From: Caldilineaceae bacterium SB0664_bin_27
GTDB taxonomy: Bacteria > Chloroflexota > Anaerolineae > Caldilineales > Caldilineaceae
Assembly: GCA_009838625.1 (NCBI GenBank)
Contig: VXRG01000052.1
Location: 1-41,806 of the forward strand
DNA: 41,806 bases
Direction: 5' to 3'
Shown here: positions 32,516-41,760 of the stretch, one piece after another
Layout: each line of letters starts with the position of its first letter
How positions within the stretch are numbered: position 1 is the first letter of the stretch
The notes under the pieces: generated by a model
What the model saw: only the letters and a program-made list of their open reading frames with translations
Told to the model about the DNA's origin: nothing
Databases searched by the model: none
Translations under genes and position numbers: made by a program

Positions 32516-35500
32516 TTACTCCAGGGAATCGACAAAAGCTTGAACACCAGGCTTCTCGTTGTCCGGGGCGAGAGCAAGAGCAGATTCTCCGAACTGGCGA
32601 GCCTGCTGGTTGTTGCCTAACTCAGAATGCACGTGAGCCAGCTGGAAGGGAAAACGATAGTCGTGAGGTGCCAGTTCCACGAGGCGGTGCAGGATATCGG
32701 CTGCCTGCAGCAGCCGCCCATTCTCTACATTGAAGTCCGCAATCACGCTGTAGGTAGCGACAATCTTATCTATTTCGTCATGGCCGCTCTCTATCAACGC
32801 AATGGCGCGTTCGGCCCACCGGGCCGCCTCTTCAGGGCGGTCCAGCAAGCGGGAAAGAACGACCAGATTGCGCACAGCGTTGAGGTCAGTGGGGTGTTTC
32901 TCAAAAGCCAGAGAAATGGAAGCAAGCGCGCCTTCCAGGTCACCGGCGCGGGACTGGGCCGCCCCTTTGTGCGTGAGCAAAACCAGGCTATGAGGGAACT
33001 TCTCCAGTCCACTGTCGAAGAGTTGGGTTAGTTTTTCCGATTCGTCTGTCCGGGTGTACAGCTCGATCAAAAACGCATAGGTGTTCTCGAACCGGTCGTC
33101 AAGCGAAAGACTGTGCAAAAAAGAAGCTTCGGCCTCTTCCTCCCGGCCCATTGAGACCATGATCTGTCCTCTTTCATTCCACAGATGGGCTGCATTGGGG
33201 CTGAGTGAGAGAGCGACATCGTAGTGGTGCAAGCTCTTTTCCAGCGCCGGCAAGCCTGCTTGCGGATCATCAGTCAAGATCGCCCAGCGACTGTAAAGAC
33301 GGGCCAGGTTCGAGGTGTGGTCCGTGTTCAACGGATTTGCTTCCTGGGCTCGGGAGAGTACGGCCTCAGACGCGGAAAGGAGAGCGTCGCGCCCCAAGAG
33401 CGCAATTTCATCTGCATTCAGATCGAGAACGTGCTGCAGAGTCGGATGAGACGGAAAGGACAGCGAGCCCTCTACGGGCGCATACGCCGCTCTCTCGAGA
33501 AGGCTGCGACCCAAATGGAGCATGTAGTAATCCTCGGTCGGACGGACTGCAAGCGCCCTGCTGTAGAGGTCGGAGCTCTCGACCCAAGCACCGGCGGAAT
33601 CGAAATTCTGGCCTTGTCTGTAAAAGACATCGGCCCGCACCTGTGCAATGTTAATATTGGCGATGATGTAGAAGACTGCGGCAGACATGAGGACTCCTGC
33701 GCCGGCCGTTGCCAGGCCGCGCCCAAACCACGCTTGTTGCGTAACCATCATTTTGCGCCACGACAGAAACAGACCGGCAAGCAGACACCAAAGAACAACA
33801 ACCCAAGTGTACAGGCTGTAATGGCCTGCGATCAGGTCCAGCTGCTCGGCGACGGTACCCGTCCTGGCGCCGGGAAGCAACCGAGCAGCGTGGATGAGAC
33901 CATAGAGCAGCCAGCCGGCAAAGAGTATCAGGCCGTAGAGAACGACTGATAGAGCGGATGGGCGGGCCGTTACCGAACTACTGCTGTGAGGCGTTTCCTC
34001 ATTGCGCCGGCGCCCTACTTCAGCATCACTATTCGCTATCTTCCTCAGGCCAAGGCCATGATGGCGCAAAAAGGCGGTGGCTGTGCCCAGTACGGTTGCG
34101 ATTAACCAGGCGAAAAGGACCAGCCACAGAATGTCTGTCAACGGGGCCCCGGTCCGGTCTTGAAGGGCAGTACCCAGTCCCGCAAATAGGACGGAGACCG
34201 CATTCGACATTCCTATGAAGTTGATCGCAAAGAGAAAGACAAGCGTCATCATGACCAGGAGGTCAGGCAGGATTAAAGCCGGCAAATGGATGTCCCAGCC
34301 ACCGGTAGATGACCGAGCCTCACGACGACCGCGGGCGGCCCTTCCCCGCGTTGCAGACCGCCTGTTCCGCGCCCGCCGGTTTTCCTCGCTCGGCGGCGCT
34401 GCCTGACTTGCAGAGAATTGGTTGGGGGCGAAGGTTTCCGGAAACAGCCAGTTCATTCCCAGACCCAAAAGCAGAGCCACTATGGTCCAGAAGTAGATGC
34501 GTGTGGCAACGATGGCGATTCCGAGATGAATCTCGACATAGTGGGCGATTATTGCTGACAGAGAGGCGACCAGGAGGAGCTGGCGCGGGCGATGCGCTGT
34601 CGCGGTCGAGGATGCCTGTTGCATGAAAACTGCAAGTGTGACATACGCAATCAGCCCGAGAATCAGTCCGGTCGGCCAGTTTACGCCGATGAAACCGATG
34701 CTTACACCGCGCATCTGGAACAGGGCACTAAGGAGGATACCCCCGCCTGCAAGCATGGAAAAGAAGAGTATGACGTCCCGGCGTGACCGGATCAGCCCAA
34801 GCCAGCGCATAGCCCAGAAGAAGATAGACAAGAAGAGCAGCGAATTGGCCAAAAAACCAAGAACGCCGGTCATGGCCAGACTGTCCCAGGTTTCGTTGTG
34901 GGCCCTGTCCGGGCTTGCGTTACGGGACTCCCATTGGGCCAGTTCCGGTGGATAGAAGCGATTGAAGGCCATCCAGAGAGTCTCGGGACCATAGCCAATC
35001 AGGGGACGGATTGGATTGATGGGGTCATCTCTTCCATCGGGATAGGTCAGCGGCTCGTGGGGAGAGATCAGTTTTGCCGTACCTTCCCATAAGAGGACGC
35101 GGACCCGCCCGGTGCCCGTTGCGCTATCCAGCATCGTTGTCAGACGCCCCCAGTTCGGGACATGACGAAAAGAACGGCCAATTGCGGTCGTATTCAGGAC
35201 GATGAGCAGAGCGAGCCCAACCAGGCCGAGCCCTGCCCAAGCGGCCGTCAAGAGGCGGTAGTTGCGGGGACGCATGCCGGACAGGAGGAGCAACACAAAG
35301 ATATACATACCGCTGGCGAGTCCAAGCCAGGGGCCGCGGCTCTGGGACCAGAATATGGCGAGCAGCTGAATGACGAGTACAAACAGATAGCAGCCGCCTG
35401 CCAGGATTCCGGCCAAGCTGTAGTCGGGGGTAGGGGCTACCCGTTCGCCTTCAGGTGCTGTATCGGGCGCTGCATCGGCCGCTGTATCGCCGCCTGGACG

Positions 35501-36211
35501 CGAACCGCCGGTTAAAAGGAACGCGAAACAGGAGACTGTGCGTTCGAGCGTCAGGAAGAAGGCCATGATCAGATGCGCGGCGAGAAAGATTGGATTCCCC
35601 GCGCTGGCGGTTACGCGGCCGGATACATCCCGGGCCCAGGGGAGGGGATCCTTGCCGAAGTGCTGGAACACGGCGTAGACGGCGATGGGAAGGCTGGTGA
35701 TTACAACTGTATGTTGAAGCCGGCGCAGCTGGGAGGACTGTCTCAGGTGGGCTGCTGTGAGTAAAGCGATGATCAGATAGCTGGCGAATGTGTAGGCGCC
35801 TTGCAGCCGGTGATAGGACCCCCACCAGCTTACGGAGGGCGAAATACTCAACAATGTACTAATGGCATAGGAGATTACCAGCAGCACGAAGGGGAGCAGG
35901 AGCGGCTGCTTCCAGAGGCTGCCCAACTTCCATTCGAACGTGGATTGCGAACGTTCGCCTGCCGCAATGGCCTGGTCGCCCGCCGGGGGCCCTCCTCCTC
36001 CTGCCGGCAGCCAAATGCGACCGCCGTCCAGAATCTTTACAAGATAGGCCAGGAGCATGACCAGAGAGATGGAACGAATGAGGCTGGCCTTGTCCGGCTC
36101 AAACACGCGGCTGGAGTAGGTATTGAAGAAGAGCGGCGCGACGATCAGGGCGGCAAGCCAGCCGGCCTCGATGACGGATTCGCAGTAGTGCTGAATTTTC
36201 GTGTGCCGCAT
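32516..36211 (-). CDS. O-antigen ligase-like membrane protein fused to a TPR domain
   Basis: Encodes 1231 residues. The N-terminal part is polytopic, with the Wzy_C/WaaL pattern: a hydrophobic helix set, FWSQSRGPWLGL (about 287-298), a periplasmic loop with RPLIGYGPETLWMAF, DRAHNETWDSLAMTG and further helices to about residue 590. An Arg-rich linker (about 605-640) separates a second helix set (about 640-860). The C-terminal part (about 860-1231) holds TPR-like helix pairs, for example YSRALAVRPTEDYYMLHLGR, ALSLSPNAAHLWNERGQI and LAHVHSELGNNQQARQFGES. WaaL/Wzy proteins ligate or polymerise lipid-linked glycans on the outer face of the membrane. The long fusion suggests that the ligase recruits partners. 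ATG 36211 has no clear SD. It directly precedes the WecA-like gene; together they look like one polysaccharide module. Confidence 0.8.
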   Translation of the reverse strand: MRHTKIQHYCESVIEAGWLAALIVAPLFFNTYSSRVFEPDKASLIRSISLVMLLAYLVKILDGGRIWLPAGGGGPPAGDQAIAAGERSQSTFEWKLGSLWKQPLLLPFVLLVISYAISTLLSISPSVSWWGSYHRLQGAYTFASYLIIALLTAAHLRQSSQLRRLQHTVVITSLPIAVYAVFQHFGKDPLPWARDVSGRVTASAGNPIFLAAHLIMAFFLTLERTVSCFAFLLTGGSRPGGDTAADAAPDTAPEGERVAPTPDYSLAGILAGGCYLFVLVIQLLAIFWSQSRGPWLGLASGMYIFVLLLLSGMRPRNYRLLTAAWAGLGLVGLALLIVLNTTAIGRSFRHVPNWGRLTTMLDSATGTGRVRVLLWEGTAKLISPHEPLTYPDGRDDPINPIRPLIGYGPETLWMAFNRFYPPELAQWESRNASPDRAHNETWDSLAMTGVLGFLANSLLFLSIFFWAMRWLGLIRSRRDVILFFSMLAGGGILLSALFQMRGVSIGFIGVNWPTGLILGLIAYVTLAVFMQQASSTATAHRPRQLLLVASLSAIIAHYVEIHLGIAIVATRIYFWTIVALLLGLGMNWLFPETFAPNQFSASQAAPPSEENRRARNRRSATRGRAARGRREARSSTGGWDIHLPALILPDLLVMMTLVFLFAINFIGMSNAVSVLFAGLGTALQDRTGAPLTDILWLVLFAWLIATVLGTATAFLRHHGLGLRKIANSDAEVGRRRNEETPHSSSSVTARPSALSVVLYGLILFAGWLLYGLIHAARLLPGARTGTVAEQLDLIAGHYSLYTWVVVLWCLLAGLFLSWRKMMVTQQAWFGRGLATAGAGVLMSAAVFYIIANINIAQVRADVFYRQGQNFDSAGAWVESSDLYSRALAVRPTEDYYMLHLGRSLLERAAYAPVEGSLSFPSHPTLQHVLDLNADEIALLGRDALLSASEAVLSRAQEANPLNTDHTSNLARLYSRWAILTDDPQAGLPALEKSLHHYDVALSLSPNAAHLWNERGQIMVSMGREEEAEASFLHSLSLDDRFENTYAFLIELYTRTDESEKLTQLFDSGLEKFPHSLVLLTHKGAAQSRAGDLEGALASISLAFEKHPTDLNAVRNLVVLSRLLDRPEEAARWAERAIALIESGHDEIDKIVATYSVIADFNVENGRLLQAADILHRLVELAPHDYRFPFQLAHVHSELGNNQQARQFGESALALAPDNEKPGVQAFVDSLE

Positions 36212-36323
36212 TAGGGGTTCAGTACGGTTGCCGTTGCAGGCGCAGTCTTGCGCGTCAGTTGCTGATCACGCTCAACCAGGTTCCTCATCAGGAGATTGGA
36301 GGCAGTGTGATCAGTCTCTTCGT

Positions 36324-38717
36324 TTAGGGCGAGGTCACCCGAAAAGCTTGGCCTTTTTTCCCGTTTCGGTTCGGGCCGGTCCGCCAGGACTGGTTGAGTT
36401 CTTTGAAGGCAAGCGCCGGTTCATTAGGGCGCCTGTCATGAAACCTGCCGGTATTGTAGGTCAAGACGAGTTCCTGTCGGGCGCGGGTGATTCCGACATA
36501 GAGAAGCCGAAGGCGTTCGGCGGCATATTCCCGCCTGGCCTCACGGGTTGCCTCTCCTGGTTCATATTCGTCGAGCGTCCCCATGTGAAGCTGCCTTGTC
36601 TGCTCCAGAGCTTCTTCAGTCAGATTGAGGCTGTCGCGAATGTAATTCGGTTCCCCGCGGTAGTACTCGTCGTCGCCGCCGCCCGGGAAGCTGTAGTTGC
36701 TGACGGAGGCCAGATGTACTCGATCCCACTCCAGTCCCTTAGCTGAATGCATGGTCGCGATGGTCACCTTGCCTGCCGGTGGTTCGAACCCTCGCGTTTC
36801 TTCCGTGAACCCCAACAGACGCCTCCTGTTGGCTGCGGTCTCATCCAGTTCCTTTGTCAATTCTAGGAGCCGCAGATCGGGCCGCTCTCTGGCCCTATTG
36901 GCCAGCAGGATAGCGGCGCTGTGGGCCAGTGCACGCTCATCCGCTTCCGTGAACAGATCCTGCCCCAGAGTCAGGACCAGCTCGTCGACGGGCAGAATTG
37001 CGGCTGAACACCAGCGCCTGAGGTCTTCCCGGAATCGATGGACGATGGGACGAAAGCCGTCATAGTCGTCGAGCCAGCGCAGTTCCTGCAGCCAATCGTC
37101 GCCGGCAGCAGGGTAGATGAAACGTTCCGGCAAGCGCAACTTGCCGAGTGCCTGGCCAAAGAGCAAAGCTGGCCGAGGCAATTCACTTTCCTGTGTATTC
37201 TCGACGGAATCGGACGGAACCGGGATCCAGGATGGCGACCCCTCCTCAGCGCCATCGGGGGCTGACTCCTCCCCTGTGTCCGAACGACCATGCGGGCAAC
37301 TTCGCCGCTCCCACCAGACCTCGTTCCAGAGCAGACGCAGATGGGAGGGGTTGGAGGGCTGGCTGATGTAGCGCATTGATTTCACGAGCGCGTCTACAGC
37401 AATTCGGGTTGTGCTTGTGGAACGGAGAAGCGAATCGTCAAATGGGAGGGAGGCTTCTTCGAAAGCCTTGCTGAACTCCGCGCCGCGCCGGTTATCCGGG
37501 ACGAGTACGGCGACTGTCTTCTGGGCGTTCTTCTGCAGCCAGCGCTGTAGACTGGCAACCAGAATCCGGATTTCATCGACGGGCACAAGTGGACGGTCAT
37601 AGAAATAGACGGCCGGATCTCCTGGGTCCGGATTGCGCTGCGGGTCGTCTTCCTCGGTGGGCTGGATGTGAGGTAGCGAAAGCGCTTTGTCGGGCGGAAG
37701 CAGCGGATGCTCTTCAGAGCTCCAGTCAATCAAGCGGTTGGCAAGACGGATGATCGGCAATGCGCTACGGCCCGAATTGGGCAAGGGCAGATTGGCCACC
37801 GTCTCGCCATCTACGAATTGCTTCAGAAATCGGGGATCGGCACTGGTGAAAGTTGTGTTGATGGCCTGGTTGGGATCCCCCACGCGGACCCAATTTCCAT
37901 GCGCGGCCGTGAGCAGTGAGAGCATCTTTTCCTGGAGAGCGCTGCTGTCCTGGGCCTCGTCTTCGAGTACAAAAGGCCAGCGCCGTTGGAGGCGTGCCAG
38001 GAGCTCTTCGTCGTTTTCGAGTGCTTCAAGCGCAAGCAGAATCAGGTCGTCAAAGTCCACGCCCCCGCGCACGCTCAGGCCGCGCTCGTAGTCGCGGCAG
38101 ACCTGGAGTCCGAAGGACAGCAAGGGCCAGACCCCGGACTGCTGTTGCAGAAGGGTTTCCAAGGCGTCGGCATCGGCGCGCAGCTCCTTAACGCGACGGA
38201 CAACTGCTTCTGCGACTTCCTGCGCAGTCTGGTTGAGTTGACGTTCCAGGTTGCGGGAACTGCGGAGGTTTTCAGGCTTGATGTAACCGCCCAAAAAATC
38301 GGGATTGGCCTGAATGTAGTTGTTGACGGCCTGCCGCTTTATTTCCTGGCCTGTTCGCTCGTCAATGATGTCGAAGTCTTCGCCTAGCCCAACCAGACCG
38401 GGGCGCTCGCGCACGATGTCGTGGGCCAGACTGTGAATCGTTCCCACACGGAAGCCGCTGGGAAGCAGTCGACGGCTCTCGACGATACGGCCGATGCTGC
38501 TGCGGAAATTCTCAGCAGCCGCGTTGGTAAAAGTTACGACCAGGACTTCCCGGTCATCTACGGGGCCTGAGGCTACCAGCTTCTGCACCAGCTTGGCGGC
38601 GAGGCGGCTCAGCGTGAATGTCTTGCCGCTGCCGGGAACTGCGCTGATTCCGAGGCGACCTCCCTCATACTTGAGGATCTCCTCCTGGGCGGGGCGCAGT
38701 TGCTGTTCAGCGACCAT
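36324..38717 (-). CDS. UvrD/PcrA-like superfamily 1 DNA helicase
   Basis: Encodes 797 residues. Superfamily 1A helicase: Walker A AVPGSGKT (26-33), Ia VTFTNAAAENF (61-71), TIHSLAHDI (93-101), DFDDLILLAL (221-230), Walker B FVLEDEAQDSS (249-259), III VGDPNQAI (279-286), V ATMHSAKGLEWDRVHL near 663, VI RLLYVGITRARQEL near 742. It unwinds DNA using ATP in excision repair, replication restart or recombination. Compared with E. coli UvrD (720 residues) it has an insertion-like region rich in Asp/Glu/Pro near residues 475-515 between the core motifs, and the usual C-terminal Tudor-like segment is not obvious. It may belong to the UvrD-like subfamily common in Chloroflexi and actinobacteria rather than be the housekeeping UvrD. 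The start ATG 38717 has no visible SD. Confidence 0.85.
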   Translation of the reverse strand: MVAEQQLRPAQEEILKYEGGRLGISAVPGSGKTFTLSRLAAKLVQKLVASGPVDDREVLVVTFTNAAAENFRSSIGRIVESRRLLPSGFRVGTIHSLAHDIVRERPGLVGLGEDFDIIDERTGQEIKRQAVNNYIQANPDFLGGYIKPENLRSSRNLERQLNQTAQEVAEAVVRRVKELRADADALETLLQQQSGVWPLLSFGLQVCRDYERGLSVRGGVDFDDLILLALEALENDEELLARLQRRWPFVLEDEAQDSSALQEKMLSLLTAAHGNWVRVGDPNQAINTTFTSADPRFLKQFVDGETVANLPLPNSGRSALPIIRLANRLIDWSSEEHPLLPPDKALSLPHIQPTEEDDPQRNPDPGDPAVYFYDRPLVPVDEIRILVASLQRWLQKNAQKTVAVLVPDNRRGAEFSKAFEEASLPFDDSLLRSTSTTRIAVDALVKSMRYISQPSNPSHLRLLWNEVWWERRSCPHGRSDTGEESAPDGAEEGSPSWIPVPSDSVENTQESELPRPALLFGQALGKLRLPERFIYPAAGDDWLQELRWLDDYDGFRPIVHRFREDLRRWCSAAILPVDELVLTLGQDLFTEADERALAHSAAILLANRARERPDLRLLELTKELDETAANRRRLLGFTEETRGFEPPAGKVTIATMHSAKGLEWDRVHLASVSNYSFPGGGDDEYYRGEPNYIRDSLNLTEEALEQTRQLHMGTLDEYEPGEATREARREYAAERLRLLYVGITRARQELVLTYNTGRFHDRRPNEPALAFKELNQSWRTGPNRNGKKGQAFRVTSP

Positions 38718-38832
38718 GAAATTGTTGTCAGTTGCCGAGTAGTTGGACCGAAAGCAGACGGGTCAGAAAGTTTTCCCAGGGGTTGAATCCAGCCTTGGGT
38801 GGGCCGGGGAGGATGGGAGACACTCTTCGATC

Positions 38833-39123
38833 TCAGGCCAGCGGTCCGAGCACTCTCAATACGCCCACAAACTGGCCCTTGGCATCCAGACTGGCGTGTG
38901 TGATCAACGCCGGGGCTGACCTGCCATCCTCCAGTCTTATCGTCATTTTACGATCTCGATGAAGTTCGACCATCGTCTTGGTGGCATTCAGGTTATTGGT
39001 GTGGTAGTAGATTCGGATCCGGTCACCCTCCGGGTGATTGTCGCTCCCGAACTCTACAATCTTCACCTCGTCCAGCACAGCCACCGGTTCGGCCACCTGG
39101 TCCAAGTAGAGCATCGCTTTCAT
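38833..39123 (-). CDS. 96-residue conserved-looking protein of unknown function
   Basis: Encodes 96 residues from ATG 39123, chosen for GGAAGG six bases upstream. A longer reading exists but is unsupported. The chain is mostly beta and moderately acidic, with motifs KIVEFGSDNHPEGDRIRI and KMTIRLEDGRSAPALITHA and no cysteine, signal or membrane segment. I do not recognise a named family. The neighbours (UvrD-like helicase downstream on the same strand, TPP enzyme upstream) give little hint. It is probably real because of the SD and an even composition. Confidence 0.55.
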   Translation of the reverse strand: MKAMLYLDQVAEPVAVLDEVKIVEFGSDNHPEGDRIRIYYHTNNLNATKTMVELHRDRKMTIRLEDGRSAPALITHASLDAKGQFVGVLRVLGPLA

Positions 39124-39226
39124 GCAAGGCCTTCCAGATTCTGAGATCGATACGTTGCGATCAGCCTGCTCGGGCAGGACCACGGGTAGCGGCCAGTATT
39201 GCCCGAAATCAAATGAAATGGGAACG

Positions 39227-39258
39227 CCTCTCACTGCGCGCCGCAGCGAAGGGAGAGG
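39227..39258 (-). terminator. stem-loop between the TPP enzyme and the small gene
   Basis: CCTCTC (39227-39232) pairs with GAGAGG (39253-39258), and inside it CTGCG and CGCAG (39234-39238 and 39242-39246) form a second stem. It lies about 135 bases after the TPP enzyme stop on the minus strand. T-rich sequence follows, but no clean T-run, so terminator function is plausible only. Confidence 0.35.
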
Positions 39259-39391
39259 TCGTAAACCCAGGGCATTTTAGCAGATTGCCGATTGCCGGAG
39301 CAAACTGAAGGACCTATATGGGCCGCTCTGCGGGTACCTGTCAGAGTCAGCCCCGACCTGGATGGAAGGACCAGCCATGCACGGTCCAGGG

Positions 39392-41068
39392 CTAACTGGC
39401 TGGCATCCAGGCCCGCGGGGCAATGCCTTCCACGTGCGTCTTCACGTCGACAACAGCCGGCCTGCCGGAAGCAAAGGCGCGATCGAGAGCTCCGGGGAGC
39501 TCGCCCGGCTTGTTTACGGTTATGCCGAGGGCGCCGAACGACTCCGCAATCCTGGCAAAATCAGCGTCATCGAAGAGCCAGAGCTCATCTGAGCCGGCGG
39601 TCCTTCCTCCGTAGGTCTGCTCTACGCCGCCCTGTTCCTGATTGAGTGAGTGATTGTTGTTGACAACGGTTACGGTGTTGATGCCACAGCGCACAGCAGT
39701 TTCCAGTTCGGCTATGTGGTACCAGATGCCGCCATCACCGGTAAAGCAGAGGACAGGGCGGTCAGGCTGCCCGCACTTGGCTCCCATGGCTGCAGGGAGG
39801 CCCCAGCCCAGCGATCCGGAGCAGCGAATAAAACTCTGGTCTGGGTGTTTCAGGTCGAGCATCGTCCCGGTCCAGATTCCGGCGTGGCCGGTGTCGGAAA
39901 CGAGTATGGCATCGGATGGCAGGTAGTCGCTCAGTTCGCGGCAGAGACGTTCCGGACGCATGGGCAGGATTTCCGAGTTGACGAGTTCCGCTACATCCGC
40001 CTTCCATTCCTGCACCAGTTCCTGAACACGGCCGACCCAGGCAGTGCGGTGTTCGCGGGGTTCGGCGCGGTCGATCATGCGCCTCAGGCTGCTCTTGACG
40101 TCGCCCTGGAGGCCGACCTGAACCGGGTAGTTGCGGCCGATCTCTTCGGGGTTGATGTCGAGCTGGACGATGGGGGTGCCCTGGGGCGGAATCTGATAGG
40201 AGTTTGTCACCTGCCCGCCGGTGTGGCTGCCGATGAAGAAGACGAGGTCGGCTTCAACCAGGGTCTGGTTTGAACAGGCGCGGGAATATGAACCGGGGAC
40301 ACCTACGGCCAGCTCGTGATTGGGAGGGAACATCGTTTTTGCATTCAGCGACGTGGCCACCGGGATTGAGAGCTTCTCTGCCAGCTCGATGAGTTCGTTG
40401 CGGGCGTCTGAGGCCAGGACACCGCCGCCGGCGACGATGACCGGGCGCTCGGCGCAGCCCAGAAGCCGGAGTGCCGCGTCGATACTGGACAGTTCGGCCT
40501 CGGGCCGGAAAGGAGGCAATCGGGTAAACGCCTCTTCAACGACGACTTCCAGGTCGGCCTCCAGTTCCACAACACCCTGGCCGGCGATTCCCTCCAGGTC
40601 CAGATGGGTCGGGCCGGGCGTGCCTGTCGTGGCGGCGCGAAATGCCTGTCGCAGGTAGACGGGCAGATGTTCGGGCGTCGAGACATAGGCACTGTACTTG
40701 GATACGGCCGAGAACGGATTGACGTGGTCGACCTCCTGGTAAGCGTGGCGCTGCTGATTTATGAGGAGCTCCCGTCCTGTCAGGGCGACCACAGGAGAGC
40801 AGGCCAGGTAGGCGTCTTGCAGGCCTGCCGCCAGATTGACGGCGCCTACGGCCTGGGCCATGCAGAGGCTCGGGGCGCGTTTGACGCGAGCGTAGGCGTC
40901 TGCCATGTAAGCAGCGGCCTTTTCTCCATGGGTCTGCACCCGCTTGATCCCCAGTTTTTCCATTTCCATCAAGGCCCTGGGGCCGATGTAGGGCATAAAG
41001 AATACGTGGGTGATTCCATATCCGTGTACCGTCTCGGCGATGAACCTGCCACCGGTCATGCTGGGCAT
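39392..41068 (-). CDS. acetolactate synthase-like TPP-dependent enzyme
   Basis: Encodes 558 residues from ATG 41068, supported by AGGAGAA 9 bases upstream; an ATG farther out lacks this. Layout of thiamine-diphosphate decarboxylase/carboligases: TPP_N with the catalytic Glu in THGEKAAAYMADAYAR (E49), a middle nucleotide-like domain (PVIVAGGGVLASDARNEL), and TPP_C with the cofactor motif GDGG at 444-447 ending in NNN (470-472). The closest type is acetolactate synthase large subunit or benzoylformate decarboxylase-like. No acetolactate synthase small subunit is adjacent, so it may be a catabolic or sulfoacetaldehyde-type enzyme instead; substrate unassigned. It has its own promoter. Confidence 0.75.
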   Translation of the reverse strand: MPSMTGGRFIAETVHGYGITHVFFMPYIGPRALMEMEKLGIKRVQTHGEKAAAYMADAYARVKRAPSLCMAQAVGAVNLAAGLQDAYLACSPVVALTGRELLINQQRHAYQEVDHVNPFSAVSKYSAYVSTPEHLPVYLRQAFRAATTGTPGPTHLDLEGIAGQGVVELEADLEVVVEEAFTRLPPFRPEAELSSIDAALRLLGCAERPVIVAGGGVLASDARNELIELAEKLSIPVATSLNAKTMFPPNHELAVGVPGSYSRACSNQTLVEADLVFFIGSHTGGQVTNSYQIPPQGTPIVQLDINPEEIGRNYPVQVGLQGDVKSSLRRMIDRAEPREHRTAWVGRVQELVQEWKADVAELVNSEILPMRPERLCRELSDYLPSDAILVSDTGHAGIWTGTMLDLKHPDQSFIRCSGSLGWGLPAAMGAKCGQPDRPVLCFTGDGGIWYHIAELETAVRCGINTVTVVNNNHSLNQEQGGVEQTYGGRTAGSDELWLFDDADFARIAESFGALGITVNKPGELPGALDRAFASGRPAVVDVKTHVEGIAPRAWMPAS

Positions 41069-41129
41069 AGCGTGTTCTCCTGATGGACGCGAAGTTGGCG
41101 GGGCAATTGTGTTGGTTGGATTTGATCTA

Positions 41130-41158
41130 TTGATAGCATCAGTTGCATATCTTTGCAA
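41130..41158 (-). promoter_or_regulatory. candidate sigma-70 promoter of the TPP enzyme gene
   Basis: On the minus strand TTGCAA (41158 down to 41153), exactly 17 bases, then TATCAA (41135 down to 41130). Transcription would start near 41123, leaving a leader of about 55 bases with the AGGAG SD. Confidence 0.5.
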
Positions 41159-41676
41159 TCCGCCACTGTGAGGTCATTCCCCGTGTGCCTTCGAATTCGG
41201 AGCATCTCAGCCGACGACGGCTGTCTGCTTCAGGACTTTGTGGGAGGCGCAGGATGGTGAGAGGCCGGGATGGTGTAGGAGTCGTTGTATGAGAGTCCAT
41301 TAGCGTTGACGAGAGTTTGCTTGCGTTTGGCGGGTATTTGCAACAGGAATCTCACGATTTCCTGGAATTCGCAGGATGGAAAGGCCGGGAATCGCCAAGT
41401 GTAGAGAGGTTGTAACGGATTCCGGGTTGGGAACGGTCGCTAGCTCAGTTAGGGGAGCAGTGCAGCCGCTGCTGTGCATCCCAAATCTCTTGCGGTGATC
41501 ACTCGAACGGCGGGTGACTTTAGCTGTGGCAACAGCTCGGCCCCAAATTATAGACAATAATATTTTATATATATTCCCTATCTCAGCACTCGCTTGCAGC
41601 CCCTCCACAGCCGCCGCGGCGCGGATAGACCACCCACCAGCCATCGAATGGAGGAATTTGGACCCCTCCAAAACCA

Positions 41677-41691
41677 TGACAAGACTTGTCA
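41677..41691. promoter_or_regulatory. perfect 7-bp inverted repeat, possible operator
   Basis: TGACAAG-A-CTTGTCA is a perfect 15-base palindrome with a one-base centre. A further TGACAA half-site follows at about 41697. The size and symmetry suit a dimeric helix-turn-helix repressor; the regulated gene may lie outside the window. Confidence 0.4.
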
Positions 41692-41760
41692 AAACCTGAC
41701 AACAGACTTCAGCGCATTCATCGGCGGGCCATTGAGAAAAAGGGGAGATCCCCAAAAAAC

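Noticed and set aside
41430..41500. tRNA-like D-arm (TAGCTCAGTTAGGGGAGCA at 41441-41459)
   Set aside because: The D-arm matches the tRNA consensus, but no anticodon stem, T-arm or matching acceptor stem follows, so it is not an intact tRNA; at most a relic or chance match.
41733..41760. GGGGA/TCCCC stem with a minus-strand T-run, as a terminator of a gene to the right
   Set aside because: The loop is only two to four bases and the stem four to five pairs; too weak to claim.
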